Shown in pieces: positions 6,920-15,632 of a stretch of 25,822 bases of DNA (within the stretch, counting starts at the first letter, position 1; the number at the start of each line of letters is the position of its first letter). Both the position numbers and the translations under genes were made by a program. Under the pieces are notes generated by a model. That model was given only the letters and a program-made list of their open reading frames with translations. It was not told the DNA's origin and did not search any database. Source of the DNA: Caryophanales bacterium UBA6877 (lineage in GTDB: Bacteria; Bacillota_I; Bacilli_A; RFN20; CAG-826). The stretch covers positions 1-25,822 of the forward strand of contig DKCJ01000026.1 of the NCBI GenBank assembly GCA_002451465.1, written 5' to 3'.

Positions 6920-7774
6920 ATGGAAAATAAAGAAAAAAATGTTCATTGGTTTCCTGGCCACATGAAAAAGGCAACCATTAAAATAGAAAATCAATTAAAA
7001 CTTGTTGATTTTGTCATTATTTTATTAGATAGCAGAATTCCGCTTGCTAGCCAATCTGATTTATTAGAGGCGATTGTTAAAAATAAACAAAAATTGTATG
7101 TTTTAACAAAAGTTGACTTAAGTGATGAAGAAATGACAAAAAGATGGGTTAAAGAACTTTCAAAAGATGGAAGTAAGGTAATAACATTGGATTTAACTAA
7201 TAATAATTCAAAAAAGAAACTTCTTAAAAGCGTTGAAGAGTTCGAATCTTTAAAAAAAGAAAAATACGCAAAAAAGGGAATAAAAAATGTTACAACTAGA
7301 GCAATGGTTCTTGGTATTCCTAATGTTGGCAAATCAACATTAATTAATCTTTTTGCATCCAAAAAAATTGCCATTACTGGGAATATTCCAGGCGTTACTC
7401 GCAATACAACATGGGTTAAAGTTAATAATTTTGAACTATTAGATGTTCCGGGAATTTTAGAACCTAGTTATAAAGATAAACAAAAAGCAATTAATTTAGC
7501 TTTAATTGGATCGATGAAAGAAACTATTTTGCCTACACATGATTTATGTGTTGATTGTATAAATTTTTTATTAAAATATTATAAAGAAGCTTTAGCTAAA
7601 AAATATAACCTTAAATTAAAATCAGAAGAATATGATTCAATCATAAGCGAAATTTGTGTGAATAGGGGCTTCTTATTAAAGGGTAATGTTCTTGATAAAG
7701 AAAAATGTGAGCAAGTTGTTTTAAGTGAATTCAGAAATGGACTTATTACAAAATTTACACTTGAAAGGATTTAA
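6920..7774 (+). CDS. rbgA: Ribosome biogenesis GTPase RbgA (YlqF)
   Basis: RbgA is a circularly permuted GTPase needed for late assembly of the 50S subunit. From the ATG at 6920 the product has 284 residues, like Bacillus RbgA. It opens NVHWFPGHMKKA, and the G motifs come in permuted order: G4 TKVD (63-66), then G1 GIPNVGKST (132-140), G2 around T160 and G3 DVPG (175-178). A C-terminal ANTAR-like helical domain follows. I chose 6920 because translation from 6872 would begin inside the rplS terminator and the family starts just before the WFPGHM block. rnhB follows one base after the stop. Confidence 0.95.
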   Translation: MENKEKNVHWFPGHMKKATIKIENQLKLVDFVIILLDSRIPLASQSDLLEAIVKNKQKLYVLTKVDLSDEEMTKRWVKELSKDGSKVITLDLTNNNSKKKLLKSVEEFESLKKEKYAKKGIKNVTTRAMVLGIPNVGKSTLINLFASKKIAITGNIPGVTRNTTWVKVNNFELLDVPGILEPSYKDKQKAINLALIGSMKETILPTHDLCVDCINFLLKYYKEALAKKYNLKLKSEEYDSIISEICVNRGFLLKGNVLDKEKCEQVVLSEFRNGLITKFTLERI

Positions 7775-7775
7775 T

Positions 7776-8396
7776 ATGCTTAATTTTGAAGAACAATATT
7801 ATTCAGATAAAGTTAAAATTATCGTGGGTGTTGATGAGGCTGGGAGAGGTCCGCTTTGTGGACCGGTTGTAGCTGGCGCTTGCATACTTCAAAAAGATTA
7901 TAAAAATGAATTAATAAATGACTCAAAAAAACTTACAGATAAAAAAAGAGAAATGGTTTTTAAAGAGATAATCAAAAATTCTTTAGCTTATGGTGTAGGT
8001 TATGTTGATGCTGAAACGATTGACCGCATAAATATATATGAAGCATCAAAAATTGCTATGATGAAAGCAATTAAGAATTTAAAAATAAAATATGATTTAA
8101 TATTAACAGATGCCATGCCTTTAAAAATTCCTAATGTTGAAGTAATTCCAATAATAAAGGGTGATGCTAAATGTGAATGCATCGCCTCAGGTAGTATTAT
8201 TGCAAAAGTTTGTAGAGATCATTATATGATAGCAATGTCAAAAAAATATCCAAATTATAATTTAGCTAAACATAAAGGTTATCCAACAAAAGAACATATT
8301 GAATTATTAAATAAATATGGCCCAATCAAAGGTTTTTATCGTTTTTCATATAGACCTGTAAAAATTTCCTTAGTAAAACAATTAAAAATTTTGTAA
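7776..8396 (+). CDS. rnhB: Ribonuclease HII
   Basis: RNase HII removes ribonucleotides and RNA from RNA-DNA hybrids. From the ATG at 7776 (AAAGGA six bases upstream) it has 206 residues. The signature GVDEAGRGPLCGPVVAGA gives D20 and E21; D112 (ILTDAM) and D148 (AKVCRD) complete the DEDD metal site. It is shorter than Bacillus RnhB (about 255) because the N-terminal substrate-binding extension is missing, leaving the minimal catalytic form. The frame is open upstream to 7725, but that would overlap rbgA and lacks a ribosome site. Confidence 0.95.
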   Translation: MLNFEEQYYSDKVKIIVGVDEAGRGPLCGPVVAGACILQKDYKNELINDSKKLTDKKREMVFKEIIKNSLAYGVGYVDAETIDRINIYEASKIAMMKAIKNLKIKYDLILTDAMPLKIPNVEVIPIIKGDAKCECIASGSIIAKVCRDHYMIAMSKKYPNYNLAKHKGYPTKEHIELLNKYGPIKGFYRFSYRPVKISLVKQLKIL

Positions 8397-8409
8397 TTTT
8401 TATAAATTC

Positions 8410-8434
8410 CCCCCTTATTAATAGTATAAGGAGG
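8410..8434 (+). promoter_or_regulatory. Hairpin covering the dprA ribosome-binding site
   Basis: CCTTAT (8413-8418) pairs with ATAAGG (8426-8431) around a seven-base loop, and C8410-C8411 can pair with G8433-G8434 across one mismatch. The 3' arm is the very strong AAGGAGG (8428-8434) five bases before the dprA ATG, so the fold would hide it. It is not followed by a T-run, so it is not a normal terminator. Confidence 0.55.
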
Positions 8435-8439
8435 CTTTT

Positions 8440-9222
8440 ATGTTTAAAGCGCGTAATATATTGTTATTTTTTACTTATAAATATAGGTCAAACTTTGGTT
8501 TAATTGTCGAAGCTTTGAAAAACAAAGAAAAAATAACTGAAGAAGAAGTCGATGATGTTTTAAGGAAAACAAAAAGTAAGTTTATTACTTTAGTTGATGA
8601 GGAATATCCTGAATCGCTTAAAAAAATTTCTGAACCACCATTAGTATTATTTTATGAAGGAGATATTTCACTTTTAAGAAATAACACTAACCATAAACTT
8701 TCTGTTGTTGGATCTAGAGAAGCTAGCGATTATGGAATAAAATCTACTAAAAAAATAATTTCTGTTTTAGAAGATGATTATATTATCATAAGTGGTCTAG
8801 CGAAAGGGATAGATGGCGCAAGTCATGAAGCTGCTCTTTCTAATAATTTAAAAACTATTGCAGTACTAGCTGATGGATTAAAAAAAGTTTATCCACCAGA
8901 ACATTTAAATTTATATAAAAGAATTGTTGATAATGGTGGGTTAATTATAAGTGAATATCATGATGAAGTTTCTCCAGAAAAAGAATTCTTTTTAGCAAGA
9001 AATAGAATTATTGCTGGCTTATGCAATTTCTTATTAGTTACAGAGGCTTATGAAAGAAGTGGGGCTCAACGAACTGTAACCTATGCTTTAAATTTTGGTA
9101 AAGATATTGGCTGCATTCCATATCAAATAGATAAAAAGAGTTTTTGCAACCAACTTATAAAAGATGGAGCTTATTTAATTGAGTCAGGGAAAGAAATTAC
9201 AAAAATTTTAGATAGATCTTAA
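8440..9222 (+). CDS. dprA: DNA-processing protein DprA (Smf)
   Basis: DprA loads RecA on incoming single-stranded DNA during natural transformation and protects it; homologues also occur in non-competent species. The 260 residues show the Rossmann-like core VVGSREASDYG (89-99), SGLAKGIDGASHEAAL (118-133), ADGLKKVYPPEH and the lid FLARNRIIAGL (184-194). It is shorter than Bacillus DprA (297) and lacks a recognisable C-terminal winged helix. The place between rnhB and topA is the conserved one, with sucCD missing. An unusually strong ribosome site is buried in a hairpin. No other competence gene is in view. Confidence 0.94.
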   Translation: MFKARNILLFFTYKYRSNFGLIVEALKNKEKITEEEVDDVLRKTKSKFITLVDEEYPESLKKISEPPLVLFYEGDISLLRNNTNHKLSVVGSREASDYGIKSTKKIISVLEDDYIIISGLAKGIDGASHEAALSNNLKTIAVLADGLKKVYPPEHLNLYKRIVDNGGLIISEYHDEVSPEKEFFLARNRIIAGLCNFLLVTEAYERSGAQRTVTYALNFGKDIGCIPYQIDKKSFCNQLIKDGAYLIESGKEITKILDRS

Positions 9223-9273
9223 ATAATATATATTCATATATATATTTAAAGTGTTCAAAGAATATTTTTTTAT

Positions 9274-9302
9274 TTGACAATAAGGAAAATTAATTCTATA
9301 TT
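9274..9302 (+). promoter_or_regulatory. Sigma-A promoter of the topA operon
   Basis: TTGACA (9274-9279) and TATATT (9297-9302) lie exactly 17 bases apart, predicting a start near 9309 and a 15-base leader that contains AAGAAAGGGA. This start argues against translation from the in-frame TTG at 9303. The AT run at 9223-9250 before it can fold but has no clear terminator. Confidence 0.85.
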
Positions 9303-9323
9303 TTGATTTCAAGAAAGGGAATT

Positions 9324-11339
9324 ATGAAATTAGTTATTGTTGAATCACCTGCAAAAAGTAAAACTATAGGAAGATATTTAGGAAGCGAGTATAACGTTGA
9401 AGCTTCAATTGGACATATAAGAGACCTTGCTACAACTGGTAAAGGTGGTCTAGGTATTGATGTTGATGATGGTTTTAAACCACATTACATTATTAATAAG
9501 GATAAGAAAAAGATTGTTAAAAACTTAGTAAAACTTAAAAATGAAAGTGAAGAAGTAATACTTGCAACCGATCCTGATAGGGAAGGTGAGGCTATTGCAT
9601 GGCATCTTGCATGTGTTTTAGATTTGGATGTAAATACCACAAAACGTTTGGAATTTCATGAAATTACTCATGATTCTATTACTAATGCAATTGAAAAACC
9701 AAGAACTATAAATATGGATTTAGTTCATTCTCAAGAAGCAAGAAGAATCATAGACCGTATAATTGGTTTTAAACTATCAAATCTACTGCGAAAAAGAATA
9801 AGATCGCAAAGTGCTGGTAGAGTACAATCTGTTACTTTAAAGTTAATTGTCGATCATGAAAAAGAAATTAATGAGTTTGTTCCCGAAGAGTATTGGACTA
9901 TTGAGTCTAAAATTGAAAAAGATAAAAAAGAGTTAGCTATTCAACTTACAAAAGTTGATGATAAAGAAGTTAAAATTAAATCAAAAGAAGAAGCTGATAA
10001 TATTATTAAGCTTTTAGGAGATGAGGTTTCTGTAACTGAAATTAAAAAAACTGTTAAAAATATCGCTAGTAAAGATGCTTTTATAACATCTACCTTACAA
10101 CAAGAAGCTTACAATAAATATCATTTTAAAACTAAAGAAACTACATTTTTGGCACAAAAATTATATGAAGGTGTTGATACAAATGAAGGACTTACTGGTT
10201 TAATTACATATATTCGTACAGATAGTCCAAGATTATCTGATGATTTTATTGATGCTGCAAAAAAATATATTGAAACAGAATTTGGAAAAGAATATTACAA
10301 AGGCAAAAGAGTTCTTAAAAAGAATAACCTTTCACAAGATGCTCATGAAGCGATTAGACCTACAAGTTTAGCAAGAACGCCTAAAAGTATGAAGCCATAT
10401 TTAACAGATCATGAATATAAGCTTTATAGTTTAATTTATAATAGAGCCCTTGCTTCCCTCATGGTAGATAAGAAAGTTGAATCAACAATTGTTTATTTTA
10501 AAACGAATAATGTTACATATCAGTTAAATGGAAGTGTAGTTACTTTTAAAGGTTATGATATTTTAAAAGTTGATAAAGATGATAATTCTCTTTTACCTAT
10601 TTTTAATGTTGGTGAAAAATATAAAATCTTAGATACAAAAGCTGAACAACATTTTACAAAAGCTCCTGCTAGATATAGTGAAGGTAAAATAGTTAGATTA
10701 ATGGAAGAAAAAGGTATTGGTCGTCCTTCAACATATTCTTCAACTATACAAACCTTGATTTCAAGAAAATATGTTACTAGTGGTAAAAATGGCTTAGTCC
10801 CAACAGAACAAGGAACAAAAACTGTTGTTGTTTTAACAAAATATTTCCCAGATTTAATGAACACTGAATATACCGCTCAAATGGAAGTTAATCTTGATAA
10901 AATTAGTGAAGGAAACGAAAAAGAATTAGAAGTTATTACTGATTTTTATGAACCATTTATTAAGCATTTTGATGAAGTTAAAGATAAGATTTATAAAGAT
11001 CCGCCAGAATATACTGGTGAATTATGTCCTGAATGTCATTCTCCATTAGTTGTTCGACATGGCAGGAATGGGGATTTTGTAGCTTGTAGCAATTATCCAA
11101 AATGTAAATATATTAAAAGAGAACCTAAAGAACCTCCAAAAGAAGTAGGGCGTAATTGTCCAGAATGCGGGTCACCTCTTGTTTATAGAAAATCTAAAAA
11201 AGGTGTTGAATTTATTGGATGTTCTAATTATCCAAAATGTCATTATGTTGAATCTCTTCCAAAATCTACGAAGGATAAAAATGAAGAAAATAATGATGTT
11301 CAAAATAATCAAGTAGAAAAGAAAAATGATGCGAGTTAA
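9324..11339 (+). CDS. topA: DNA topoisomerase I (type IA)
   Basis: TopA relaxes negative supercoils. From the ATG at 9324 it has 671 residues, close to Bacillus TopA (691). The Toprim domain has VESPAKSKTIGRYLG (E8 in VESPA) and ATDPDREGEA (DPDRE 83-87); HEIT follows, and the active tyrosine is Y296 in GLITYIRTDSPRLS. KGIGRPSTYS is present. Two four-cysteine zinc ribbons close the protein, CPECHSPL...CSNYPKC (about 568-594) and CPECGSPL...CSNYPKC (about 612-638). The last 14 bases overlap trmFO. Confidence 0.98.
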   Translation: MKLVIVESPAKSKTIGRYLGSEYNVEASIGHIRDLATTGKGGLGIDVDDGFKPHYIINKDKKKIVKNLVKLKNESEEVILATDPDREGEAIAWHLACVLDLDVNTTKRLEFHEITHDSITNAIEKPRTINMDLVHSQEARRIIDRIIGFKLSNLLRKRIRSQSAGRVQSVTLKLIVDHEKEINEFVPEEYWTIESKIEKDKKELAIQLTKVDDKEVKIKSKEEADNIIKLLGDEVSVTEIKKTVKNIASKDAFITSTLQQEAYNKYHFKTKETTFLAQKLYEGVDTNEGLTGLITYIRTDSPRLSDDFIDAAKKYIETEFGKEYYKGKRVLKKNNLSQDAHEAIRPTSLARTPKSMKPYLTDHEYKLYSLIYNRALASLMVDKKVESTIVYFKTNNVTYQLNGSVVTFKGYDILKVDKDDNSLLPIFNVGEKYKILDTKAEQHFTKAPARYSEGKIVRLMEEKGIGRPSTYSSTIQTLISRKYVTSGKNGLVPTEQGTKTVVVLTKYFPDLMNTEYTAQMEVNLDKISEGNEKELEVITDFYEPFIKHFDEVKDKIYKDPPEYTGELCPECHSPLVVRHGRNGDFVACSNYPKCKYIKREPKEPPKEVGRNCPECGSPLVYRKSKKGVEFIGCSNYPKCHYVESLPKSTKDKNEENNDVQNNQVEKKNDAS

Positions 11340-12603
11340 TGTTATTGGTGCTGGATTAGCTGGTTGCGAAGCTAGTTATTTTCTTGCTAATCATGGAATA
11401 AAGGTCGATTTATACGAACAAAGACCTATAGTTACTTTTGAAGCACATCACACAAATTTATTTGGCGAATTAGTTTGTTCAAATTCATTGAAAAATAAAA
11501 ATTTAGATAATGCTTGCGGACTATTAAAGAAGGAAATTTCTTTAATGGGCAGTTTAATAATGGAGGCAAGCGAAGTTTCTAGTGTGCCTGGTGGAGATTC
11601 TCTTTGTGTTGATCGAACGCTCTTCGCTGAATATATCACAAATAAAATTAAAAGTAATAAGAATATTACTGTCCATTATGGTGAAATTACTAATATAAAA
11701 GAAGGTATAACAATCATTTGTACTGGGCCTTTAACAAGTCCTAAACTTTTAGAAAGTATTGCAAAATTAACAGGTGAAAAATGTTATTCTTTTTTTGATG
11801 CGTCCGCGCCAATTATAAAAAAAGAATCAATTGATTTTAGTAAAGTTTTTTATATGTCAAGATACGAACACGGCGATAATAGTTACATTAATTGCCCTTT
11901 AAATAAGGAAGAATATGAGAAATTTGTTTCTGAATTAATTAATGCAAAAAAAGCCATGGTTCATTCTTTTGATACAAATTATTTTGAAGGGTGTTTGCCA
12001 ATAGAAGTTATTGCATCAAGAGGCATCGACACTCTTAGATTTGGTCCAATGAAACCTGTTGGACTTAAAAAAGATAATAAACTTTCATATGCAGTTGTAC
12101 AATTAAGACAAGATAATTTAATTGGAGATCTATACAACATGGTAGGTTTTCAAACTAATTTGAAATATTCTGAGCAAAAAAGAGTATTTAGGATGATACC
12201 AGGGTTAGAAAATGCTGAATTTATAAGATATGGTCTAATGCATAGAAATTCATATTTATATTCTCCAAAAATATTAGATGATGAATTACGCTTAAAATGT
12301 AATAAAAATATTTATATTGGTGGTCAATTGTCGGGAGTTGAAGGTTATGTTGAAAGCGCTGCTACAGGTTTGCTCGCTGCTTATTATTGCTATATGAACA
12401 TGATGGGCATAAATCATAAAGTTTTGTCTTTTAATTCAGTTTTAGGAGCCTTAGTTAGATATATAACGCATACTGGTGCAAGTTCATTTCAACCAATGAA
12501 TGCTAATTTTGGTATTATATATAGGGCTAATATTATGCCAAAAGAGAATGTTATTAAAAACGCTCTAGCAGCGACAGAACAATTTGTGAATCAATTAAAA
12601 TGA
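11326..12603 (+). CDS. trmFO: Methylenetetrahydrofolate-tRNA-(uracil-5-)-methyltransferase TrmFO
   Basis: TrmFO makes m5U54 (ribothymidine) in the T-loop of tRNA using FAD and methylenetetrahydrofolate, the Gram-positive replacement for TrmA. The 425 residues open with the FAD-binding VNVIGAGLAGCEA and show GELVCSNSLKNKNLDNACGLLKKE. C51 and C223 (EGCLPIEVIASRG) lie where the two functional cysteines of the Bacillus enzyme fall. There are two adjacent ATGs (11326 and 11329) inside the end of topA; either could serve. It ends in TGA overlapping the xerC start (ATGA), evidence for the standard code. Confidence 0.97.
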   Translation: MMRVNVIGAGLAGCEASYFLANHGIKVDLYEQRPIVTFEAHHTNLFGELVCSNSLKNKNLDNACGLLKKEISLMGSLIMEASEVSSVPGGDSLCVDRTLFAEYITNKIKSNKNITVHYGEITNIKEGITIICTGPLTSPKLLESIAKLTGEKCYSFFDASAPIIKKESIDFSKVFYMSRYEHGDNSYINCPLNKEEYEKFVSELINAKKAMVHSFDTNYFEGCLPIEVIASRGIDTLRFGPMKPVGLKKDNKLSYAVVQLRQDNLIGDLYNMVGFQTNLKYSEQKRVFRMIPGLENAEFIRYGLMHRNSYLYSPKILDDELRLKCNKNIYIGGQLSGVEGYVESAATGLLAAYYCYMNMMGINHKVLSFNSVLGALVRYITHTGASSFQPMNANFGIIYRANIMPKENVIKNALAATEQFVNQLK

Positions 12604-13508
12604 AAGATAAAATAACTGAATTTTTAAATTATTTAAAATATGAACGAAATTTTTCAAATAATACTCTTGTAAGTTATAAACAAGATCTAAATTGCTTTTA
12701 TAATTTTTTAGTCAAAGAAAATATTAATTATTTAGCTATTACATCTCAAGATATTCGAAATTTTGAAACTGAAAGATTAAAAAAATATGATACAAAAAGG
12801 ACGCTTGCTAGAAGAATTAGTGCCTTAAAACATTTTTATAAATTTTTGATTAAGAGAAATTATTCTACAAAAAATCCTTTTTTAGATTTAGAAAAATTAA
12901 AATTTAATAAAAAATTTCCTGAAGCTTTATATGTTTCGCAAATTGAAGAATTATTTAAAAGAAATAGTGAACGAATTGATAAATTGAAGGATAGAGATCA
13001 AGCAATTCTTGAACTTTTATATTCTAGCGGCATGCGCTGTTCGGAACTAGTTAATCTAAAAACGATTGATATTAATTTTTCAAGTAAAACAATACGTGTT
13101 TTTGGAAAAGGAAAAAAAGAACGAATCGTTCCATTTAGTGATGAATGTAAAAAATATTTGATTTTATATGCAAAAAATTTAAGAAATGAGTTAATAAACG
13201 TTCTTCCTAGAGAAAAGAGAACAAATTATTTCTTTTTGAATTCTAAAGGCACAAAATTAACGAATAGAGGTGTTGAATATATATTGCATGAAGTTGAAAA
13301 AAAGAATGGAATGGATATTGGCTTACATCCTCATATTTTAAGGCATTCATTTGCAACGCATTTGCTTGAAAATGGAGCAGATTTAAGAACAATTCAAGTT
13401 ATGCTTGGTCATGAATCTATTAATACGACTCAAGTTTACACAAATATTACAAAAGAAACTTTAAAGAAAGAATATTATGAATTTTTTCCGAGAGCAAAAA
13501 AGAAATAG
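12600..13508 (+). CDS. xerC: XerC/XerD-type tyrosine recombinase (CodV position)
   Basis: Site-specific recombinase expected to resolve chromosome dimers at dif. The 302 residues have an N-terminal SAM-like core-binding domain (1-95) and a catalytic domain with R146 (SSGMRCSEL), K170-K173 region (FGKGKKERIVP), H245 and R248 (HPHILRHSFATHLLENGADL), H271 (LGHESI) and nucleophile Y280 (TTQVYT). The start overlaps the trmFO stop by ATGA. The location after trmFO is that of codV/xerC in Bacillus, but there hslVU and codY follow; here rpsB follows. XerC and XerD cannot be told apart with certainty by eye. Confidence 0.92.
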   Translation: MKDKITEFLNYLKYERNFSNNTLVSYKQDLNCFYNFLVKENINYLAITSQDIRNFETERLKKYDTKRTLARRISALKHFYKFLIKRNYSTKNPFLDLEKLKFNKKFPEALYVSQIEELFKRNSERIDKLKDRDQAILELLYSSGMRCSELVNLKTIDINFSSKTIRVFGKGKKERIVPFSDECKKYLILYAKNLRNELINVLPREKRTNYFFLNSKGTKLTNRGVEYILHEVEKKNGMDIGLHPHILRHSFATHLLENGADLRTIQVMLGHESINTTQVYTNITKETLKKEYYEFFPRAKKK

Positions 13509-13524
13509 ATTTAAGCGCAATAAG

Positions 13525-13554
13525 TTGATTTTAACATGTGAAAAGTGGTAGAAT
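13525..13554 (+). promoter_or_regulatory. Promoter of rpsB-tsf
   Basis: TTGATT (13525-13530) and the extended -10 TGgTAGAAT (13546-13554) with an 18-base spacer predict a start near 13561, exactly at the first leader hairpin. Confidence 0.75.
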
Positions 13555-13560
13555 ATCTTA

Positions 13561-13681
13561 ACTTTTGGGTTATCCAAAAGAATACACACATTATGGATTC
13601 ATTTGCCTAGTCTCAAAATTATATATTTTGAGGGAAAATGTTCGAAATAATGGAGGTTTAACAAATAGGAGGTCTCATTTA
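13561..13681 (+). promoter_or_regulatory. Structured rpsB 5' leader (about 120 bases)
   Basis: Two clear hairpins are present: CTTTTGG/CCAAAAG (13562-13580, 5-base loop) and CTCAAAAT/ATTTTGAG (13612-13632, 5-base loop). Two ribosome-site-like motifs follow, GGAGG (13652-13656) and AGGAGGT (13667-13673); only the second is well spaced for the rpsB ATG. Between them a 7-codon frame ATG...TAA (13638-13661) starts just after GAGGG. The leader length and folds suggest feedback by S2, which is inference; I recognise no named leader family. Confidence 0.55.
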
Positions 13682-14746
13682 ATGAGCGTAGAAATTAAAA
13701 AAGAAGTCGCTGATGCTATTGCTGAAAACGAAAAACAAATGCAAGCTGAAGCAGAGAAAACCGCAGAAACAGCTGAAATGGCTGCTGCAATTCATGATCC
13801 AAATGCCCCAGTCGTTACTTTGAAAAAACTTTTAGAAGCTGGTGTTCATTATGGTCATCAAACAAGAAAATGGAATCCAAAAATGGGTAAATACATTTAT
13901 TGCCCACGTAATGGAATCTATATTATTGATTTAAATAAAACTAAGAGCGCTATTGAAGAAAGTTATTCACAATTAAAAGATATCGTTAGCGCTAATGGAA
14001 AAGTTTTATATGTTGGAACAAAGACTCAAGTCAAACCAATCATTGAAGCTGAAGCTTTAAGAAGTGGTTCATTTTATATTACTAACCGTTGGTTAGGTGG
14101 TGTTTTAACTAATTTTAAAACAATTCAAAGTAGAATTAGAAAATTAAAAGATTTAGAAGCTGCCGAAGCTGATGGTACATGGGATAAATTACCAAAGAAA
14201 GAAGTTATTCAACTTAAAAAACTTCAAGTTAAATTAAGTAAAAACCTTGAAGGTATTAAAGAAATGAGAAAACTTCCTAATGCACTTGTTGTTGTTGATC
14301 CAACAATCGAGCACAATGCAGTTAAAGAAGCTCAAAAATTAAATATTCCTGTTTTTGCAATTTGCGATACAAATTGTGACCCAGACAATATTAAATATGT
14401 CATTCCAGGTAATGATGATGCTACTAAATCTGTTCAATTACTTGTTGGTTTATTAACTGATGCAATAGTTGAAGCTAAAGGTGGTTTACCAGTCCTTGCT
14501 TATTTAAAGGATGATGGAAAAGAACTCACCATGAAGGATGCTGTTGTCCAAGCCGATAGAGAAAATGCTTTACGTTTAGCTGCTCGTAGAGAAATGCAAC
14601 GTGAAAAATTAGAAAGAGAAAAAGCAAGAAGAGAAGCTTTTGAAGCTAAATTACGTGCTAAAAAAGACGGAGAAAAATTTGCTCCTAAAAAAGCCGTTAA
14701 AGAAGAAGCTGCTAAAGTTGAAGAAAAAGTAGAGGAGAAAAAATAA
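13682..14746 (+). CDS. rpsB: 30S ribosomal protein S2, extended at both ends
   Basis: The core begins at about residue 45 with TLKKLLEAGVHYGHQTRKWN and holds NRWLGGVLTNFKT and VVVDPTIEHNAVKEAQKLNI, all standard S2. The ATG at 13682 is set by AGGAGGT eight bases upstream. That gives 354 residues against about 250 normally: a 44-residue acidic/alanine-rich N-terminal extension and a highly charged C-terminal tail of about 60 residues (RREMQREKLEREKARREAF and a K/E-rich end). The frame is open further upstream to 13565 but that lies in the leader hairpins. tsf starts on the last base of the stop codon (TAATG). Confidence 0.96.
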   Translation: MSVEIKKEVADAIAENEKQMQAEAEKTAETAEMAAAIHDPNAPVVTLKKLLEAGVHYGHQTRKWNPKMGKYIYCPRNGIYIIDLNKTKSAIEESYSQLKDIVSANGKVLYVGTKTQVKPIIEAEALRSGSFYITNRWLGGVLTNFKTIQSRIRKLKDLEAAEADGTWDKLPKKEVIQLKKLQVKLSKNLEGIKEMRKLPNALVVVDPTIEHNAVKEAQKLNIPVFAICDTNCDPDNIKYVIPGNDDATKSVQLLVGLLTDAIVEAKGGLPVLAYLKDDGKELTMKDAVVQADRENALRLAARREMQREKLEREKARREAFEAKLRAKKDGEKFAPKKAVKEEAAKVEEKVEEKK

Positions 14747-15621
14747 TGGCCAATATCGAATTAATTAAGGCTTTACGTGAAAGAACTGGTGCTGGAATCA
14801 TGGATTGCAAGAACGCACTTACAGCTTGCAATGATGATTTAGATAGAGCAACAGATTGGTTAAGAGAAAAAGGTATTGCTAAAGCCGCTAAAAAAGCTGA
14901 TAGAATTGCTGCTGAAGGTTTATCAACTGTTGCTGTTTGCCAAAAATGTGGAAAAGGTGCTATTGTTGAAATAAATTGTGAAACCGATTTCGTTGCAAAA
15001 AGTGATCCTTTCAAAGAATTAGTTAAAAAATGTGCTGAAGTTGTTTTAGAAAAACAACCAAAAAGCCTTGATGAAGTTAAAGAATTAACAAAAGAATTAT
15101 TTACTGAAGCTACATTAAAACTTGGTGAAAAACTTGATTTCAGAAGATTTGATGTCCTTAGTAAAGTTGCTCCAACTAATGGATTAAGTTCTTATATCCA
15201 TATGGGTGGAACACATTCTGTTCTTGTCTTACTTGAAAAAGAAGATGAAGAATTAGGACAAGGTATTGCAATGCATATTTGTGCTAATGCTCCAAAGTAT
15301 ATTGTTGAGAGTGATGTTTCAAAAGAATGGATTGAAAACGAAACAAAGATTCAAAGAGAAGCTGCTAAAAATGATCCAAAGCTTCAAAATAAACCAGAAC
15401 AAGCACTTGAAAGAATTATTCAAGGAAAAGTTCATAAACAATATGCTGAAATTACACTTGTTGATCAACAATATTTACTCGATGGAGATAAGACAGTTGG
15501 CCAAGTTTTACAAGAAAAAGGCAATAAAGTATTAAAGTTTGTTCATTATACTGTTGGCGAAGGTCTTGAAAAGAGACATGATGATTTCGCTGAAGAAGTT
15601 AAAAAACAAGCAAATATTTAA
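14746..15621 (+). CDS. tsf: Elongation factor Ts
   Basis: EF-Ts is the nucleotide-exchange factor for EF-Tu. The 291 residues start with the UBA-like domain LRERTGAGIMDCKNAL and continue with WLREKGIAKAAKKADRIAAE and NCETDFVAKSDPFKEL, the EF-Tu contact core. A CxxC pair (VCQKCGK) sits where most EF-Ts proteins have VHGNR-like residues, an oddity of no known effect. GAGGAG before the ATG and the one-base overlap with rpsB show coupling. A strong terminator follows. Confidence 0.98.
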   Translation: MANIELIKALRERTGAGIMDCKNALTACNDDLDRATDWLREKGIAKAAKKADRIAAEGLSTVAVCQKCGKGAIVEINCETDFVAKSDPFKELVKKCAEVVLEKQPKSLDEVKELTKELFTEATLKLGEKLDFRRFDVLSKVAPTNGLSSYIHMGGTHSVLVLLEKEDEELGQGIAMHICANAPKYIVESDVSKEWIENETKIQREAAKNDPKLQNKPEQALERIIQGKVHKQYAEITLVDQQYLLDGDKTVGQVLQEKGNKVLKFVHYTVGEGLEKRHDDFAEEVKKQANI

Positions 15622-15632
15622 AATAAAAAAAT

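Noticed and set aside
9223..9250. AT-alternating run after dprA as a terminator
   Set aside because: It can fold but has no G/C pairs and no T-run directly after it.
9303..9323. TTG at 9303 as the topA start
   Set aside because: It overlaps the promoter; the ATG at 9324 has a good ribosome site and gives the family N-terminus KLVIVESPAKSK.
13565..13681. Upstream extension of rpsB to 13565
   Set aside because: It reads through two leader hairpins and has no ribosome site; AGGAGGT sets the start at 13682.
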